Position numbers and translations under genes: made by a program. Below the pieces are notes generated by a model, which ran no database searches, was not told the origin of the DNA, and worked only from the letters and a program-made list of their open reading frames with translations. 42,488 nucleotides of DNA from Maribacter sp. (GTDB taxonomy: Bacteria > Bacteroidota > Bacteroidia > Flavobacteriales > Flavobacteriaceae): positions 1 to 42,488 of the forward strand of contig JARFRH010000025.1 of assembly GCA_029287355.1 (NCBI GenBank), in the 5' to 3' direction. Of this stretch, positions 27,084 through 34,649 are shown piece after piece. How positions within the stretch are numbered: the stretch's first letter is position 1; each line of letters starts with the position of its first letter.

Positions 27084-27103
27084 CAGGGATTCAATTCATA
27101 TAC

Positions 27104-27685
27104 ATGAAAAAGAGCAAGAAGAAAGAACGGTTTTTGGCTGTAGTATTGAAACTCATTCACAAGAAGGGCTTTAAAGCGACTACCATGCGTGATATCGCTC
27201 AAGAACTGAATTTCGAAGTGGCTAATGTGTATAATTATATCGATTCAAAACAGTCCTTATTAGAAGGATATATTTTTGAAACGCAAGATGAGTTTCATGC
27301 AGCTCTCGATCCCATTTTAGATTCCACATTTAGCCCTAAAGAAAAACTGCGACTTATGGTCTCTTCATATATTCGAATTACAACAAAGCGGCCTTACGAG
27401 CAAGCCTTACTCGTGAATGAATGGCGTAATTTAAAGGAACCGAGACTTCAAGAATTCATAACGCGCAGAAAGGATTATGAAAATAAGCTGATGGACATTA
27501 TTAATGAAGGCGTTGAACAAGGTCAGTTCAGAAAACTGGATATTGAAATGACGGCACAAACGATTTTGGCTTCCTTACGTTGGCTACACAACAAGTATCT
27601 GCGATCGGAGTCGTCGATTACTCCCGTTGAAGTCGAGAAACAGTTGATGGCTTTTATTTTCGAGGGTATTTCGAAGGACCAGTAG
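27104..27685 (+). CDS. TetR-family transcriptional regulator
   Basis: A 193-residue repressor-type protein. The N-terminal helix-turn-helix (about residues 5-55) reads RFLAVVLKLIHKKGFKATTM followed by RDIAQELNFEVANVYNYIDSK, the TetR signature. The C-terminal part is the usual helical ligand domain (for example RPYEQALLVNEW and TAQTILASLRWLHNKYL). I start at the ATG at 27104: the longer frame from 27020 would begin inside the palindromic operator and would place 28 unrelated residues, including cysteines, before the normal TetR start. The gene is divergent from the Rieske operon and very likely controls it by binding 27014-27041. The inducer is presumably the substrate or an intermediate of that pathway. 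Confidence 0.93.
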   Translation: MKKSKKKERFLAVVLKLIHKKGFKATTMRDIAQELNFEVANVYNYIDSKQSLLEGYIFETQDEFHAALDPILDSTFSPKEKLRLMVSSYIRITTKRPYEQALLVNEWRNLKEPRLQEFITRRKDYENKLMDIINEGVEQGQFRKLDIEMTAQTILASLRWLHNKYLRSESSITPVEVEKQLMAFIFEGISKDQ

Positions 27686-27743
27686 TAGCCTCCGAACCCA
27701 GTTGATGTATTAGCACTTTCCCTAATTTAACTATCTTAGCAAC

Positions 27744-28154
27744 ATGCTCTCCAAAAAGACAAAATACGGCCTAAAGGCACTCACTTTTCTAGCTTCCCAA
27801 AAGGGAAAGGATCCCGTGCAGATTGCTGAGATAGCGAAACAAGAAAATATCTCCCAAAAATTTTTAGAAAGCATTTTACTATCGCTTCGAAAAACGGGAT
27901 TTCTGGGTTCAAAAAAAGGAAAGGGCGGGGGATACTATCTGATAAAAGATCCAAAGGAAGTTCTCATGACAGATGTTATGCGCGTTTTGGAAGGGCCCAT
28001 CTCAATGGTGCCCTGTGTGAGTTTGAATTTCTACGAAAAATGCGATGATTGTCCTGACGAGGATGCCTGCTCTGTGCATAAGCTGATGTTAAAGGTAAGA
28101 GACGCCAACTTAGCGGTGTACCGCAATAATACGCTTGCCGATTTATTACTGTAA
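27744..28154 (+). CDS. Rrf2-family transcriptional regulator (IscR/CymR-like)
   Basis: A 136-residue winged-helix regulator. Residues about 1-70 form the DNA-binding domain (MLSKKTKYGLKALTFLASQK, then VQIAEIAKQENISQKFLESI and KKGKGGGYYLIKDP). The C-terminal part carries four cysteines (Cys91, Cys100, Cys103, Cys109; pattern C-x8-C-x2-C-x5-C), close to where IscR/NsrR bind a [2Fe-2S] cluster, so it may sense FeS status; a CymR-like protein would lack them. It stands immediately upstream of the sulfate-assimilation genes on the same strand, and dyads in front of both sulfate units are its likely sites. No such dyad was seen before its own gene. Confidence 0.9.
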   Translation: MLSKKTKYGLKALTFLASQKGKDPVQIAEIAKQENISQKFLESILLSLRKTGFLGSKKGKGGGYYLIKDPKEVLMTDVMRVLEGPISMVPCVSLNFYEKCDDCPDEDACSVHKLMLKVRDANLAVYRNNTLADLLL

Positions 28155-28166
28155 ATCTAAATCCTT

Positions 28167-28214
28167 TCCGTGCCCGCGCAGAACTCGTTACAATGAACTT
28201 ACCTGCTGGCAGGT
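28167..28214. repeat. Intergenic repeat: partner of 31662-31684 plus a small palindrome
   Basis: Bases 28167-28189 match 31662-31684 at 19 of 23 positions, sharing the ends TCCGTG and GAACTCGTT. Twelve bases later ACCTGC-TG-GCAGGT (28201-28214) is a perfect palindrome. Such elements, lying right after genes, look like REP-type extragenic repeats of flavobacteria. Confidence 0.5.
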
Positions 28215-28270
28215 CGGGGGTAGTAATCCGTGCCGATTTCATTAATCTTCTTTAAACTGCTCTAGGATCG

Positions 28271-28328
28271 TTTATTCTATAAAAATACATTTGGAATAGT
28301 ATTAATCTACTAATTCTATAGGATAAAT
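28271..28328. promoter_or_regulatory. Upstream partial Rrf2-type sites
   Basis: TTTATTCTATAAAAA (28271-28285) repeats exactly at 28381-28395. AATTCTATAGGATAAAT (28312-28328) carries the ATAGGATAA half-site. They look like degenerate or half copies of the dyad at 28382-28406 and may help looping or cooperative binding. Confidence 0.4.
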
Positions 28329-28361
28329 GTTAAATTTTACCAAGAAGTCCTTTTAACGCAA

Positions 28362-28380
28362 TAATTTTGGTTTACATTTG
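28362..28380 (+). promoter_or_regulatory. Promoter -7 elements of the sulfate-assimilation operon
   Basis: Two exact TAnnTTTG matches lie here: TAATTTTG (28362-28369) and TACATTTG (28373-28380). The second is followed directly by the dyad 28382-28406, so a bound repressor would cover the transcription start. No good -33 TTG is visible for either. Confidence 0.5.
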
Positions 28381-28381
28381 T

Positions 28382-28406
28382 TTATTCTATAAAAACCATA
28401 GGATAA
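28382..28406. promoter_or_regulatory. Putative Rrf2 operator upstream of the DUF2061-cysH-cysD-cysN unit
   Basis: Arms TTATTCTAT (28382-28390) and ATAGGATAA (28398-28406) are complementary except for one T/C position, around seven bases. The same (T/C)CTAT-N7-ATAGG geometry is found at 31727-31743 before the sulfite reductase gene. The nearby Rrf2 gene makes it the likely binder. Confidence 0.6.
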
Positions 28407-28426
28407 TTAGATTAATAGTTTTTTGA

Positions 28427-28690
28427 ATGATAGTTGACCAAATACTTTTAAAAAATCAGGAAGCTTCTGCCAAGTTCGAAACCGATAATAAATCGGAAAG
28501 GCCCATCAGAAGTGTCGCTAAAGCAATAAGTTGGAGAATTGTCGGAACTTTAGATACCTTATTGATATCATACATCCTAATCGGGGAGGTGGCCATTGCG
28601 GCCTCAATAGCTTCCATCGATTTTATAACGAAAATGTTCCTCTACTTTTTTCATGAACGTCTTTGGAACAGAATAAACTGGGGTAAATAA
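28427..28690 (+). CDS. DUF2061 domain membrane protein
   Basis: An 87-residue protein with the DUF2061 core RSVAKAISWRIVGTLDTLLI, then a second hydrophobic stretch (AIAASIASIDFITKMFLYF) and the HERLWNRINWG ending, all typical. Two membrane helices are predicted by eye. DUF2061 genes or domains often sit in sulfate-assimilation operons in Bacteroidota, and a role in sulfate or sulfite movement has been guessed but is not established. It is the first gene of the unit; cysH begins ten bases after its stop. Confidence 0.88.
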   Translation: MIVDQILLKNQEASAKFETDNKSERPIRSVAKAISWRIVGTLDTLLISYILIGEVAIAASIASIDFITKMFLYFFHERLWNRINWGK

Positions 28691-28700
28691 ATACAAAACC

Positions 28701-29324
28701 ATGGCTTTTACACAAGAACAAATCGAAAATTTAAACATTCAATTTATAGGAATTCCTCCAGGGGAAATCATTTCTTGGGCAATTAAGAATTCTAAAAATG
28801 CTGTGATCACAACCAATTTTCGCCCTTATGAAGTGGCTATTCTTTACGCGGTGGTTGATGTAAAAAAAGGCATACCGGTGATATGGTGTGATACGGGTTA
28901 CAATACACCAAACACCTATGCGCATGCAGAAGAATTAATTGAGCGATTAGATTTGAATATAGATTTGTATGTGCCTAAACAAACATCGTCTCATCGCGAT
29001 TCGGTTATGGGCATTCCGAATATTGAAGACCCGAGGCATGTGGCGTTTACCGAACAAGTAAAATTGGAACCCTTCAGAAGGGCAATGGCAATTCATCAAC
29101 CCGATGTTTGGTTTACCAACCTCAGAAAAGGACAAACTGCACATCGTGATAAGTTAGATATTCTAAGTCTTAGTAGTGATGGAGTGTTAAAGGTAAGTCC
29201 GTTTTACCATTGGAACGATATCCAGCTCGATTTGTATTTAAAGGAAAGAAACCTTCCTAATGAGCATCACTATTTTGACCCAACGAAGGTATTGGAAAAC
29301 CGTGAGTGTGGTCTGCACACCTGA
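28701..29324 (+). CDS. cysH: Phosphoadenylyl-sulfate (PAPS/APS) reductase
   Basis: Reduces activated sulfate to sulfite with thioredoxin or glutaredoxin as donor. The 207-residue protein has the family core (VIWCDTGYNTPNTYAHAEEL; then WFTNLRKGQTAHRDKL) and the C-terminal catalytic motif ECGLH (Cys203). The paired cysteines that bind the 4Fe-4S cluster in APS reductases are absent, so by motif it is of the PAPS type. It is short compared with about 240 residues in E. coli, chiefly at the N-terminus. No APS kinase gene (cysC) is in the window; PAPS must come from elsewhere, or the enzyme may use APS without a cluster. cysD follows after 87 bases. Confidence 0.92.
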   Translation: MAFTQEQIENLNIQFIGIPPGEIISWAIKNSKNAVITTNFRPYEVAILYAVVDVKKGIPVIWCDTGYNTPNTYAHAEELIERLDLNIDLYVPKQTSSHRDSVMGIPNIEDPRHVAFTEQVKLEPFRRAMAIHQPDVWFTNLRKGQTAHRDKLDILSLSSDGVLKVSPFYHWNDIQLDLYLKERNLPNEHHYFDPTKVLENRECGLHT

Positions 29325-29411
29325 AGTACAAGGAACAAAATTAGAAGTTCGAAACACAGAATTAGATAAATCAATGATTTTGGGCTTGAACTTGATACTT
29401 GAATTTTTTTT

Positions 29412-30314
29412 ATGAACAACAGCACAGCATTTATCAACGCACTCGAAAACGAAGCCATCTACATCTTTAGGGAAGTGGCGGCTCAATTCGAAAAACCAGT
29501 TCTTCTCTTTTCAGGAGGAAAGGATTCCATCACTTTAGTCCGAATAGCGCAAAAGGCTTTTTGGCCTGCTAAAATTCCGTTTCCGTTGATGCATATAGAT
29601 ACGGGACATAATTTTCCCGAAACTATTGAATTCAGGGATAGACTCGTAGAAGAACTCGGTTTAGAACTTATAGTTCGAAATGTTCAAGATTCCATCGACC
29701 AAGGAAAAGTCAAAGAAGAATCAGGTAAATATTCTAGTCGCAATTCGCTGCAAACCACCACCCTATTGGATGCTATCGAAGAATTTAAATTCGACGCTTG
29801 TATCGGTGGAGCCAGAAGGGATGAGGAAAAAGCAAGGGCTAAGGAGCGTATTTTTTCTGTTCGCGATGATTTCGGTCAATGGGACGAAAGAAACCAACGC
29901 CCCGAATTATTCGATATGTTAAACGGCGAAATCGAATTAGGACAAAACGTTCGGGTCTTCCCCATATCAAACTGGACGGAATTGGATGTATGGTCTTTTA
30001 TCGAGAAAGAGGGCATTGAAATTCCGTCGATATACTTTGCGCACAAAAGAAAGGTTTTTTTGAGAGACGGATTGATTTGGTCACATTCTGATTATGTATT
30101 CCAAGAGGATGATGAAGAAGTTCTGGAGCGAATGGTGCGATTTAGAACCGTAGGCGATATGAGTTGTACGGCAGCAGTATTTTCAGAAGCAGCCGATATT
30201 GAATCCGTAGTACAGGAAATCAGAGATTCAACCATTTCAGAAAGAGGAGCGCGAATCGATGACAAACGCTCGGAAGCGGCAATGGAAAAAAGAAAACAAC
30301 AAGGATATTTTTAA
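29412..30314 (+). CDS. cysD: Sulfate adenylyltransferase small subunit
   Basis: With CysN it forms ATP sulfurylase, making adenylyl sulfate from sulfate and ATP. The 300-residue protein has the PP-loop FSGGKDSITLVRIA (Ser34-Ser39), then LMHIDTGHNFPET, GGARRDEEKARAKERIFSVR and the TSCTAAVFSEA-like MSCTAAVFSEAADI near the end, all standard. The start ATG gives the usual length. It lies between cysH and cysN; the 84 bases between cysD and cysN carry a weak GTTGTC/GACAAC inverted repeat (about 30325-30372) that could form a hairpin and tune the two subunits. Confidence 0.96.
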   Translation: MNNSTAFINALENEAIYIFREVAAQFEKPVLLFSGGKDSITLVRIAQKAFWPAKIPFPLMHIDTGHNFPETIEFRDRLVEELGLELIVRNVQDSIDQGKVKEESGKYSSRNSLQTTTLLDAIEEFKFDACIGGARRDEEKARAKERIFSVRDDFGQWDERNQRPELFDMLNGEIELGQNVRVFPISNWTELDVWSFIEKEGIEIPSIYFAHKRKVFLRDGLIWSHSDYVFQEDDEEVLERMVRFRTVGDMSCTAAVFSEAADIESVVQEIRDSTISERGARIDDKRSEAAMEKRKQQGYF

Positions 30315-30398
30315 TATGGTAGACAGTTGTCGCTCGTTCGTTGACAGAAAAACGAAAATCGGGAACCGACAACCATCCACCAACAACGGACGACGAAA

Positions 30399-31646
30399 TT
30401 GGAAGTACTAAAAATAGCAACAGCAGGAAGTGTCGATGACGGAAAGAGCACCTTGATAGGTCGCTTGCTCTATGATACCAAATCATTGACCACCGATAAA
30501 TTAGAGGCCATTGAGAAAACCAGTAAAAGGAATGGGTATGATTATCTAGACTTTTCTTTGGCAACCGACGGCTTAGTAGCCGAGCGCGAACAAGGAATTA
30601 CCATTGATGTGGCGCACATCTACTTTTCAACGGCTACTAAAAGTTATATTATTGCAGATACTCCAGGTCATGTGGAATATACTCGAAATATGGTCACAGG
30701 GGCTTCAACTTCGCAAGCCGCGATTATTTTGATTGATGCCAGAAAGGGAGTTATCGAACAGACCAATCGACATTTTTTTATCAATAACCTTTTACGAATT
30801 AAAGAAGTTGTGGTAGCCATTAATAAAATGGATTTGGTAGACTTCTCAGAAGAAAGATACAAGGAGATAAAAACCGATTTCGAACAGTTGATGGCAAAAC
30901 GTGATTATCTGGGCCAGAAAATTACCTTCATTCCTGTTAGTGCATTGAAAGGTGATAATGTGGTCAACAAATCTGAAAATACACCTTGGTACAAGGGTGA
31001 AACGCTTTTGGAGCATTTAGAGCGTTTAGATTTAGCTGCCGTATCTAATGTAGGTACACCAAGATTTCCGGTCCAATATGTCATCCGTCCAAAGACAGAA
31101 GATTTTCATGATTTCAGAGGCTTTGCTGGCAAAGTGTATGGGGGAGAGCTAAGTGTAGGTGATGCCGTTATTGCACTCCCATCCCAAACAAAGTCGAAAA
31201 TAAAGGAAATCTATTTTTACGATAAAAAATATCAAACCGCTGCCAGAAGGTCATCCGTAACCATAACATTAGAGGACGAAATCAACATTAGTCGGGGAGA
31301 TATGTTAGTTAAGGTGGGTGATTTGCCTACTGTTGAAAAACAGTTTACAGCAACCATCTCATGGATGGATTCTGAAAACCTAACTCCGGGTAAAAAATAT
31401 GTAGTACAGCATGGTGTCAATAAGGTATTGGCCAAAGTGGATCATATTCATCATAAAATCAATCCCGATTATTCCGGTATCGATACTGAAGTTCAAAGTC
31501 TCGGCATGAATGATATTGCCCAGGTAAGGTTTAAATTGAACAAACCTATTTTTTATGATAGGTTCAAGAAGCATCGTACTAATGGCTCATTCATCCTTAT
31601 TGATACGCAATCGAATAGTACCGTAGGAGCAGGGTTTATTCAATAG
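30399..31646 (+). CDS. cysN: Sulfate adenylyltransferase large subunit (GTPase), TTG start
   Basis: The GTP-hydrolysing partner of CysD. The 415-residue protein is a translation-factor-type GTPase: G1 loop GSVDDGKST (10-18), EREQGITIDVAH (switch I, about 62-73), DTPGH (87-91) and NKMD (142-145). Two beta-barrel domains follow, with VQYVIRP near the domain border. There is no CysC (APS kinase) fusion; the length fits CysN alone. The start is a TTG at 30399: the frame has no ATG between the upstream TGA (30342-30344) and the conserved beginning MEVLKIATAGSVDDGKST, so the rare start is forced. It ends the first sulfate unit, followed by a repeat and the second operator. Confidence 0.95.
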   Translation: MEVLKIATAGSVDDGKSTLIGRLLYDTKSLTTDKLEAIEKTSKRNGYDYLDFSLATDGLVAEREQGITIDVAHIYFSTATKSYIIADTPGHVEYTRNMVTGASTSQAAIILIDARKGVIEQTNRHFFINNLLRIKEVVVAINKMDLVDFSEERYKEIKTDFEQLMAKRDYLGQKITFIPVSALKGDNVVNKSENTPWYKGETLLEHLERLDLAAVSNVGTPRFPVQYVIRPKTEDFHDFRGFAGKVYGGELSVGDAVIALPSQTKSKIKEIYFYDKKYQTAARRSSVTITLEDEINISRGDMLVKVGDLPTVEKQFTATISWMDSENLTPGKKYVVQHGVNKVLAKVDHIHHKINPDYSGIDTEVQSLGMNDIAQVRFKLNKPIFYDRFKKHRTNGSFILIDTQSNSTVGAGFIQ

Positions 31647-31661
31647 CGGATTAAATGCATA

Positions 31662-31684
31662 TCCGTGTCTGTGCTGAACTCGTT
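31662..31684. repeat. Second copy of the intergenic repeat at 28167
   Basis: A 23-base near-copy of 28167-28189 (19 identical) in the gap after cysN. Both copies follow a stop codon by about 15 bases on the plus strand. Confidence 0.45.
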
Positions 31685-31726
31685 TTTGTAAAGGCGGATA
31701 CCTTTCAAATACAAAGATCAATTAAA

Positions 31727-31743
31727 CCTATTAAATCTATAGG
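31727..31743. promoter_or_regulatory. Putative Rrf2 operator upstream of the sulfite reductase gene
   Basis: CCTAT (31727-31731), seven bases, then ATAGG (31739-31743), a perfect dyad with the spacing of 28382-28406. A TATAGGAAAT context continues on the right. It lies 53 bases before the sulfite reductase start. Confidence 0.58.
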
Positions 31744-31796
31744 AAATATATAATAAAGTCTAGAGTCTAATATATAGCTGCTAGCATCCAACGAAA

Positions 31797-33887
31797 ATGC
31801 AAAGTTTTAGAACAGAAATAGAAAATCCAGTAGTGGAAAAGGACATCCTCGAATTGGAACGTAAAATACACCAATTCAAGGAAGGGGGTTTAGACGAGGA
31901 GAAATTCCGAAGTTTGAGACTTGCCCGTGGGGTTTACGGTCAAAGACAACAGGGGGTACAAATGATTCGTATCAAACTACCATATGGTAAGGTGACCGCT
32001 AATCAATTGCATCGCATTTGTGCTGTTTCCGATGAATACTCCACAGGGCGTTTGCATATCACGACACGCCAAGACATTCAAATCCATTATGTTGATTTGG
32101 ACAAGACCCCAGAGCTTTGGGCCAAATTGGAAAAGGATGAGGTCACCCTACGTGAAGCTTGTGGCAATACCGTTCGAAATGTGACGGCAAGTGAAACTGC
32201 CGGTATAGATGTTGATGAGCCTTTTGATGTTTCCCCTTATGCGGAGGCCTTGTTCAAGTACTTTTTGAGAAATCCCATCAGTCAAGAAATGGGAAGAAAG
32301 TTCAAGGTTTCCTTCTCGGCAAGTGATGCTGATACAGGCTTATCCTATATGCATGATTTGGGCTTTATCGCTAAAATTAACAATGGTATCAAAGGTTTTA
32401 AAGTGATGCTTGGTGGTGGATTGGGTTCAAGACCGAGACATGCCGATGTGCTTTTTGAATTTTTAGCTTCAGATAAAATCATTCCTTTAATGGATGGAGT
32501 GATACGCGTTTTTGACCGCTATGGTGAACGAAAAAGTAGAGCGAAAGCACGTTTGAAATTTGTGTTGAAAGATATAGGATTAGATGGATTCAAGACGCTT
32601 TTAGCAAAAGAGCAAAAGGCAATTCCTTATAAAATATTTCCGATAGACGCCTTAGCTTACCCAAAAATAGAAATCTCAAAGAAGCCCGTACCCAAGGTAG
32701 TAGTAGAAGATAAAAATGCATTTGAAAAATGGAAATCCACTAATTTGGTGGCCCAAAAGCAAGGTGGTTTCGTCGCTATCGGTATCAAAGTGCTCTTAGG
32801 TGATTTTTATACGGATAAAGCAAGACTATTAGCTGATCTGGTTCAGAACTATGCTGCCGGTGAAATTCGCTTATCCCTAAGACAAAATATTTTGATTCCA
32901 TATGTACGGGAAGAACTGATACCTTTTTTCTATACCGAACTTAAAAAGTTGGGATTCGTTGAAGCTGGTTATAACAAGGCCTTGGATATTACAGCTTGTC
33001 CCGGTACGGACACCTGTAATTTGGGTATTGCGAGTAGCACTGGAATTGCAAAGGAATTAGAGCGCGTTATCAAAGCCGAATATCCTCAGTATATCGGTAA
33101 TTCAGATGTTGTTATTAAAATTAGCGGATGTATGAATGCCTGTGGTCAGCATAACATGGCCAACATCGGCTTTCAGGGTATGAGTATCCGAACCAAGGAT
33201 AAATTGGTGGCTCCTGCGCTTCAAGTATTATTGGGTGGGGGAAATATTGGAAATGGAGAAGGTCGTTTTGCGGACAAAGTTGTCAAAGTACCAAGCAAAA
33301 GAGGGCCGGAAGCATTGCGCTTGATTTTAAATGATTTTGATGCTAATGGAAATGGTCGCAGCTATGCCGATTATTATGCGCAAAAAGGGGAGCCCTATTT
33401 CTATGATTTTTTAAAACCACTAACCGACATCGAAAATCTATCACAAGAAGATTTCATTGATTGGGGAACTACTGAAAAATATAAAAAGGAAATCGGTATC
33501 GGTGAATGTGCCGGTGTTGTCATCGACTTAATTGCCACACTACTATTTGAGAGTATAGAAAAGATTCGTAATGCGGAGGAAACTTTGGTGGAAGAAAAAT
33601 GGGCCGCAAGTATTTACCATTCCTATTCCTCGATGGTCAATTCAGCAAAAGCATTACTGACTGCTGAAAAAACAAAAACCAATACCCATGCTAGTATTAT
33701 CAGGGATTTTGATGAAAAATTCATCGCATCTGGGAGAATTTCTTTGGAACAAGGATTCGAGGACATGGTATTACAGTTAAACAAAAATAAGCCTACCCTG
33801 GAATTTGCGCAAACGTATTTAAATACAGCAAAAGCATTTCTAACGAAAGTAGAAGCTTTTAGAAAATCGGAGTTGGCATATGCATAA
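31797..33887 (+). CDS. Sirohaem sulfite (or nitrite) reductase with C-terminal HEPN domain
   Basis: A six-electron reductase making sulfide from sulfite. The 696-residue protein has two ferredoxin-like half-domains and two sirohaem/4Fe-4S halves: GRLHITTRQDIQIH (first half), TACPGTDTCNLG and ISGCMNACGQH, which give the four cysteine ligands (C-x5-C ... C-x3-C). Basic residues around the sirohaem (NTVRNVTAS) are present. The last 100 or so residues (EKWAASIYHSYSSMVNSAKALL...) form a HEPN-type helical domain, as in the HEPN domain-containing reductases of Bacteroidota. Its position between cysN and the sirohaem genes favours sulfite over nitrite. The cobA gene overlaps its end by eight bases. 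Confidence 0.93.
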   Translation: MQSFRTEIENPVVEKDILELERKIHQFKEGGLDEEKFRSLRLARGVYGQRQQGVQMIRIKLPYGKVTANQLHRICAVSDEYSTGRLHITTRQDIQIHYVDLDKTPELWAKLEKDEVTLREACGNTVRNVTASETAGIDVDEPFDVSPYAEALFKYFLRNPISQEMGRKFKVSFSASDADTGLSYMHDLGFIAKINNGIKGFKVMLGGGLGSRPRHADVLFEFLASDKIIPLMDGVIRVFDRYGERKSRAKARLKFVLKDIGLDGFKTLLAKEQKAIPYKIFPIDALAYPKIEISKKPVPKVVVEDKNAFEKWKSTNLVAQKQGGFVAIGIKVLLGDFYTDKARLLADLVQNYAAGEIRLSLRQNILIPYVREELIPFFYTELKKLGFVEAGYNKALDITACPGTDTCNLGIASSTGIAKELERVIKAEYPQYIGNSDVVIKISGCMNACGQHNMANIGFQGMSIRTKDKLVAPALQVLLGGGNIGNGEGRFADKVVKVPSKRGPEALRLILNDFDANGNGRSYADYYAQKGEPYFYDFLKPLTDIENLSQEDFIDWGTTEKYKKEIGIGECAGVVIDLIATLLFESIEKIRNAEETLVEEKWAASIYHSYSSMVNSAKALLTAEKTKTNTHASIIRDFDEKFIASGRISLEQGFEDMVLQLNKNKPTLEFAQTYLNTAKAFLTKVEAFRKSELAYA

Positions 33888-34647
33888 TACAGCAAAATTA
33901 ACGGTAGTAGGAGCGGGCCCTGGTGATGTTGAACTCATTACATTAAAGGCCATCAAGGCTTTACAAAACGCGGATGTGGTTTTGTACGATGCCTTAGTGG
34001 ATACGGAATTATTGGAATATGCACCGAGAGCGGAACAGATTTTTGTAGGAAAACGCAAGGGTTGCTATTCTTACCAACAAGAACAAATCAATGAACTTAT
34101 TGTAAGTCGTGCTAAAAGTCATGGACGCGTAGTACGATTAAAAGGGGGAGACCCTTTTGTTTTTGGACGTGGAGCTGAAGAAATGGAATATGCGGCAGCA
34201 CATGGGTTAGAAGTTGTCTTGGTGCCGGGAATTTCATCTTGTCTTTCAGTACCGGCAGCTCAAAATATTCCTGTGACCAAAAGGGGTTCTGCGGAAAGTT
34301 TTTGGGTTATTACTGGCACAACAAAAGAGCACAAATTATCGAATGATATTGGCTTAGCAGCCAAATCAAGCGCTACCGTGGTTATTTTGATGGGAATGTC
34401 AAAACTTCCTCAAATCGTTGAACTTTTCAAAAAAGAAGGAAGGTCGAAAACGCCAATCGCAATCATACAGAATGGTACAAGAGCGAATGAAAAGGTTGGC
34501 GTGGGTACGATTGAATCTATCATAAAAGTAGTTGAAATACAACAATTGACCAATCCGGCCATTATCATTATTGGAGCAGTGGTTCGTCATCGTGAACAAA
34601 TTTTAGAGATTCAAGAAAAGTATGGTGAATCTGAACTAGTATATTGA
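33880..34647 (+). CDS. cobA: Uroporphyrinogen-III C-methyltransferase
   Basis: Adds two methyl groups from SAM to uroporphyrinogen III, making precorrin-2 for sirohaem. The 255-residue protein shows the tetrapyrrole methylase pattern: VVGAGPGDVELITLKAIKAL (first SAM loop), VLYDALVD, VRLKGGDPFVFGRGAEE (about 88-104) and LVPGISSCLSVPA. The start overlaps the reductase stop region by eight bases, and its stop overlaps the next frame, so the three genes are translationally coupled. Its product feeds the adjacent dehydrogenase/chelatase to make the cofactor of the sulfite reductase. Confidence 0.95.
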   Translation: MHNTAKLTVVGAGPGDVELITLKAIKALQNADVVLYDALVDTELLEYAPRAEQIFVGKRKGCYSYQQEQINELIVSRAKSHGRVVRLKGGDPFVFGRGAEEMEYAAAHGLEVVLVPGISSCLSVPAAQNIPVTKRGSAESFWVITGTTKEHKLSNDIGLAAKSSATVVILMGMSKLPQIVELFKKEGRSKTPIAIIQNGTRANEKVGVGTIESIIKVVEIQQLTNPAIIIIGAVVRHREQILEIQEKYGESELVY

Positions 34648-34649
34648 TC

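Noticed and set aside
27020-27103. TetR start at 27020 (28 extra residues)
   Set aside because: The ATG lies inside the perfect operator palindrome and the extra residues do not fit the family; the ATG at 27104 follows a promoter.
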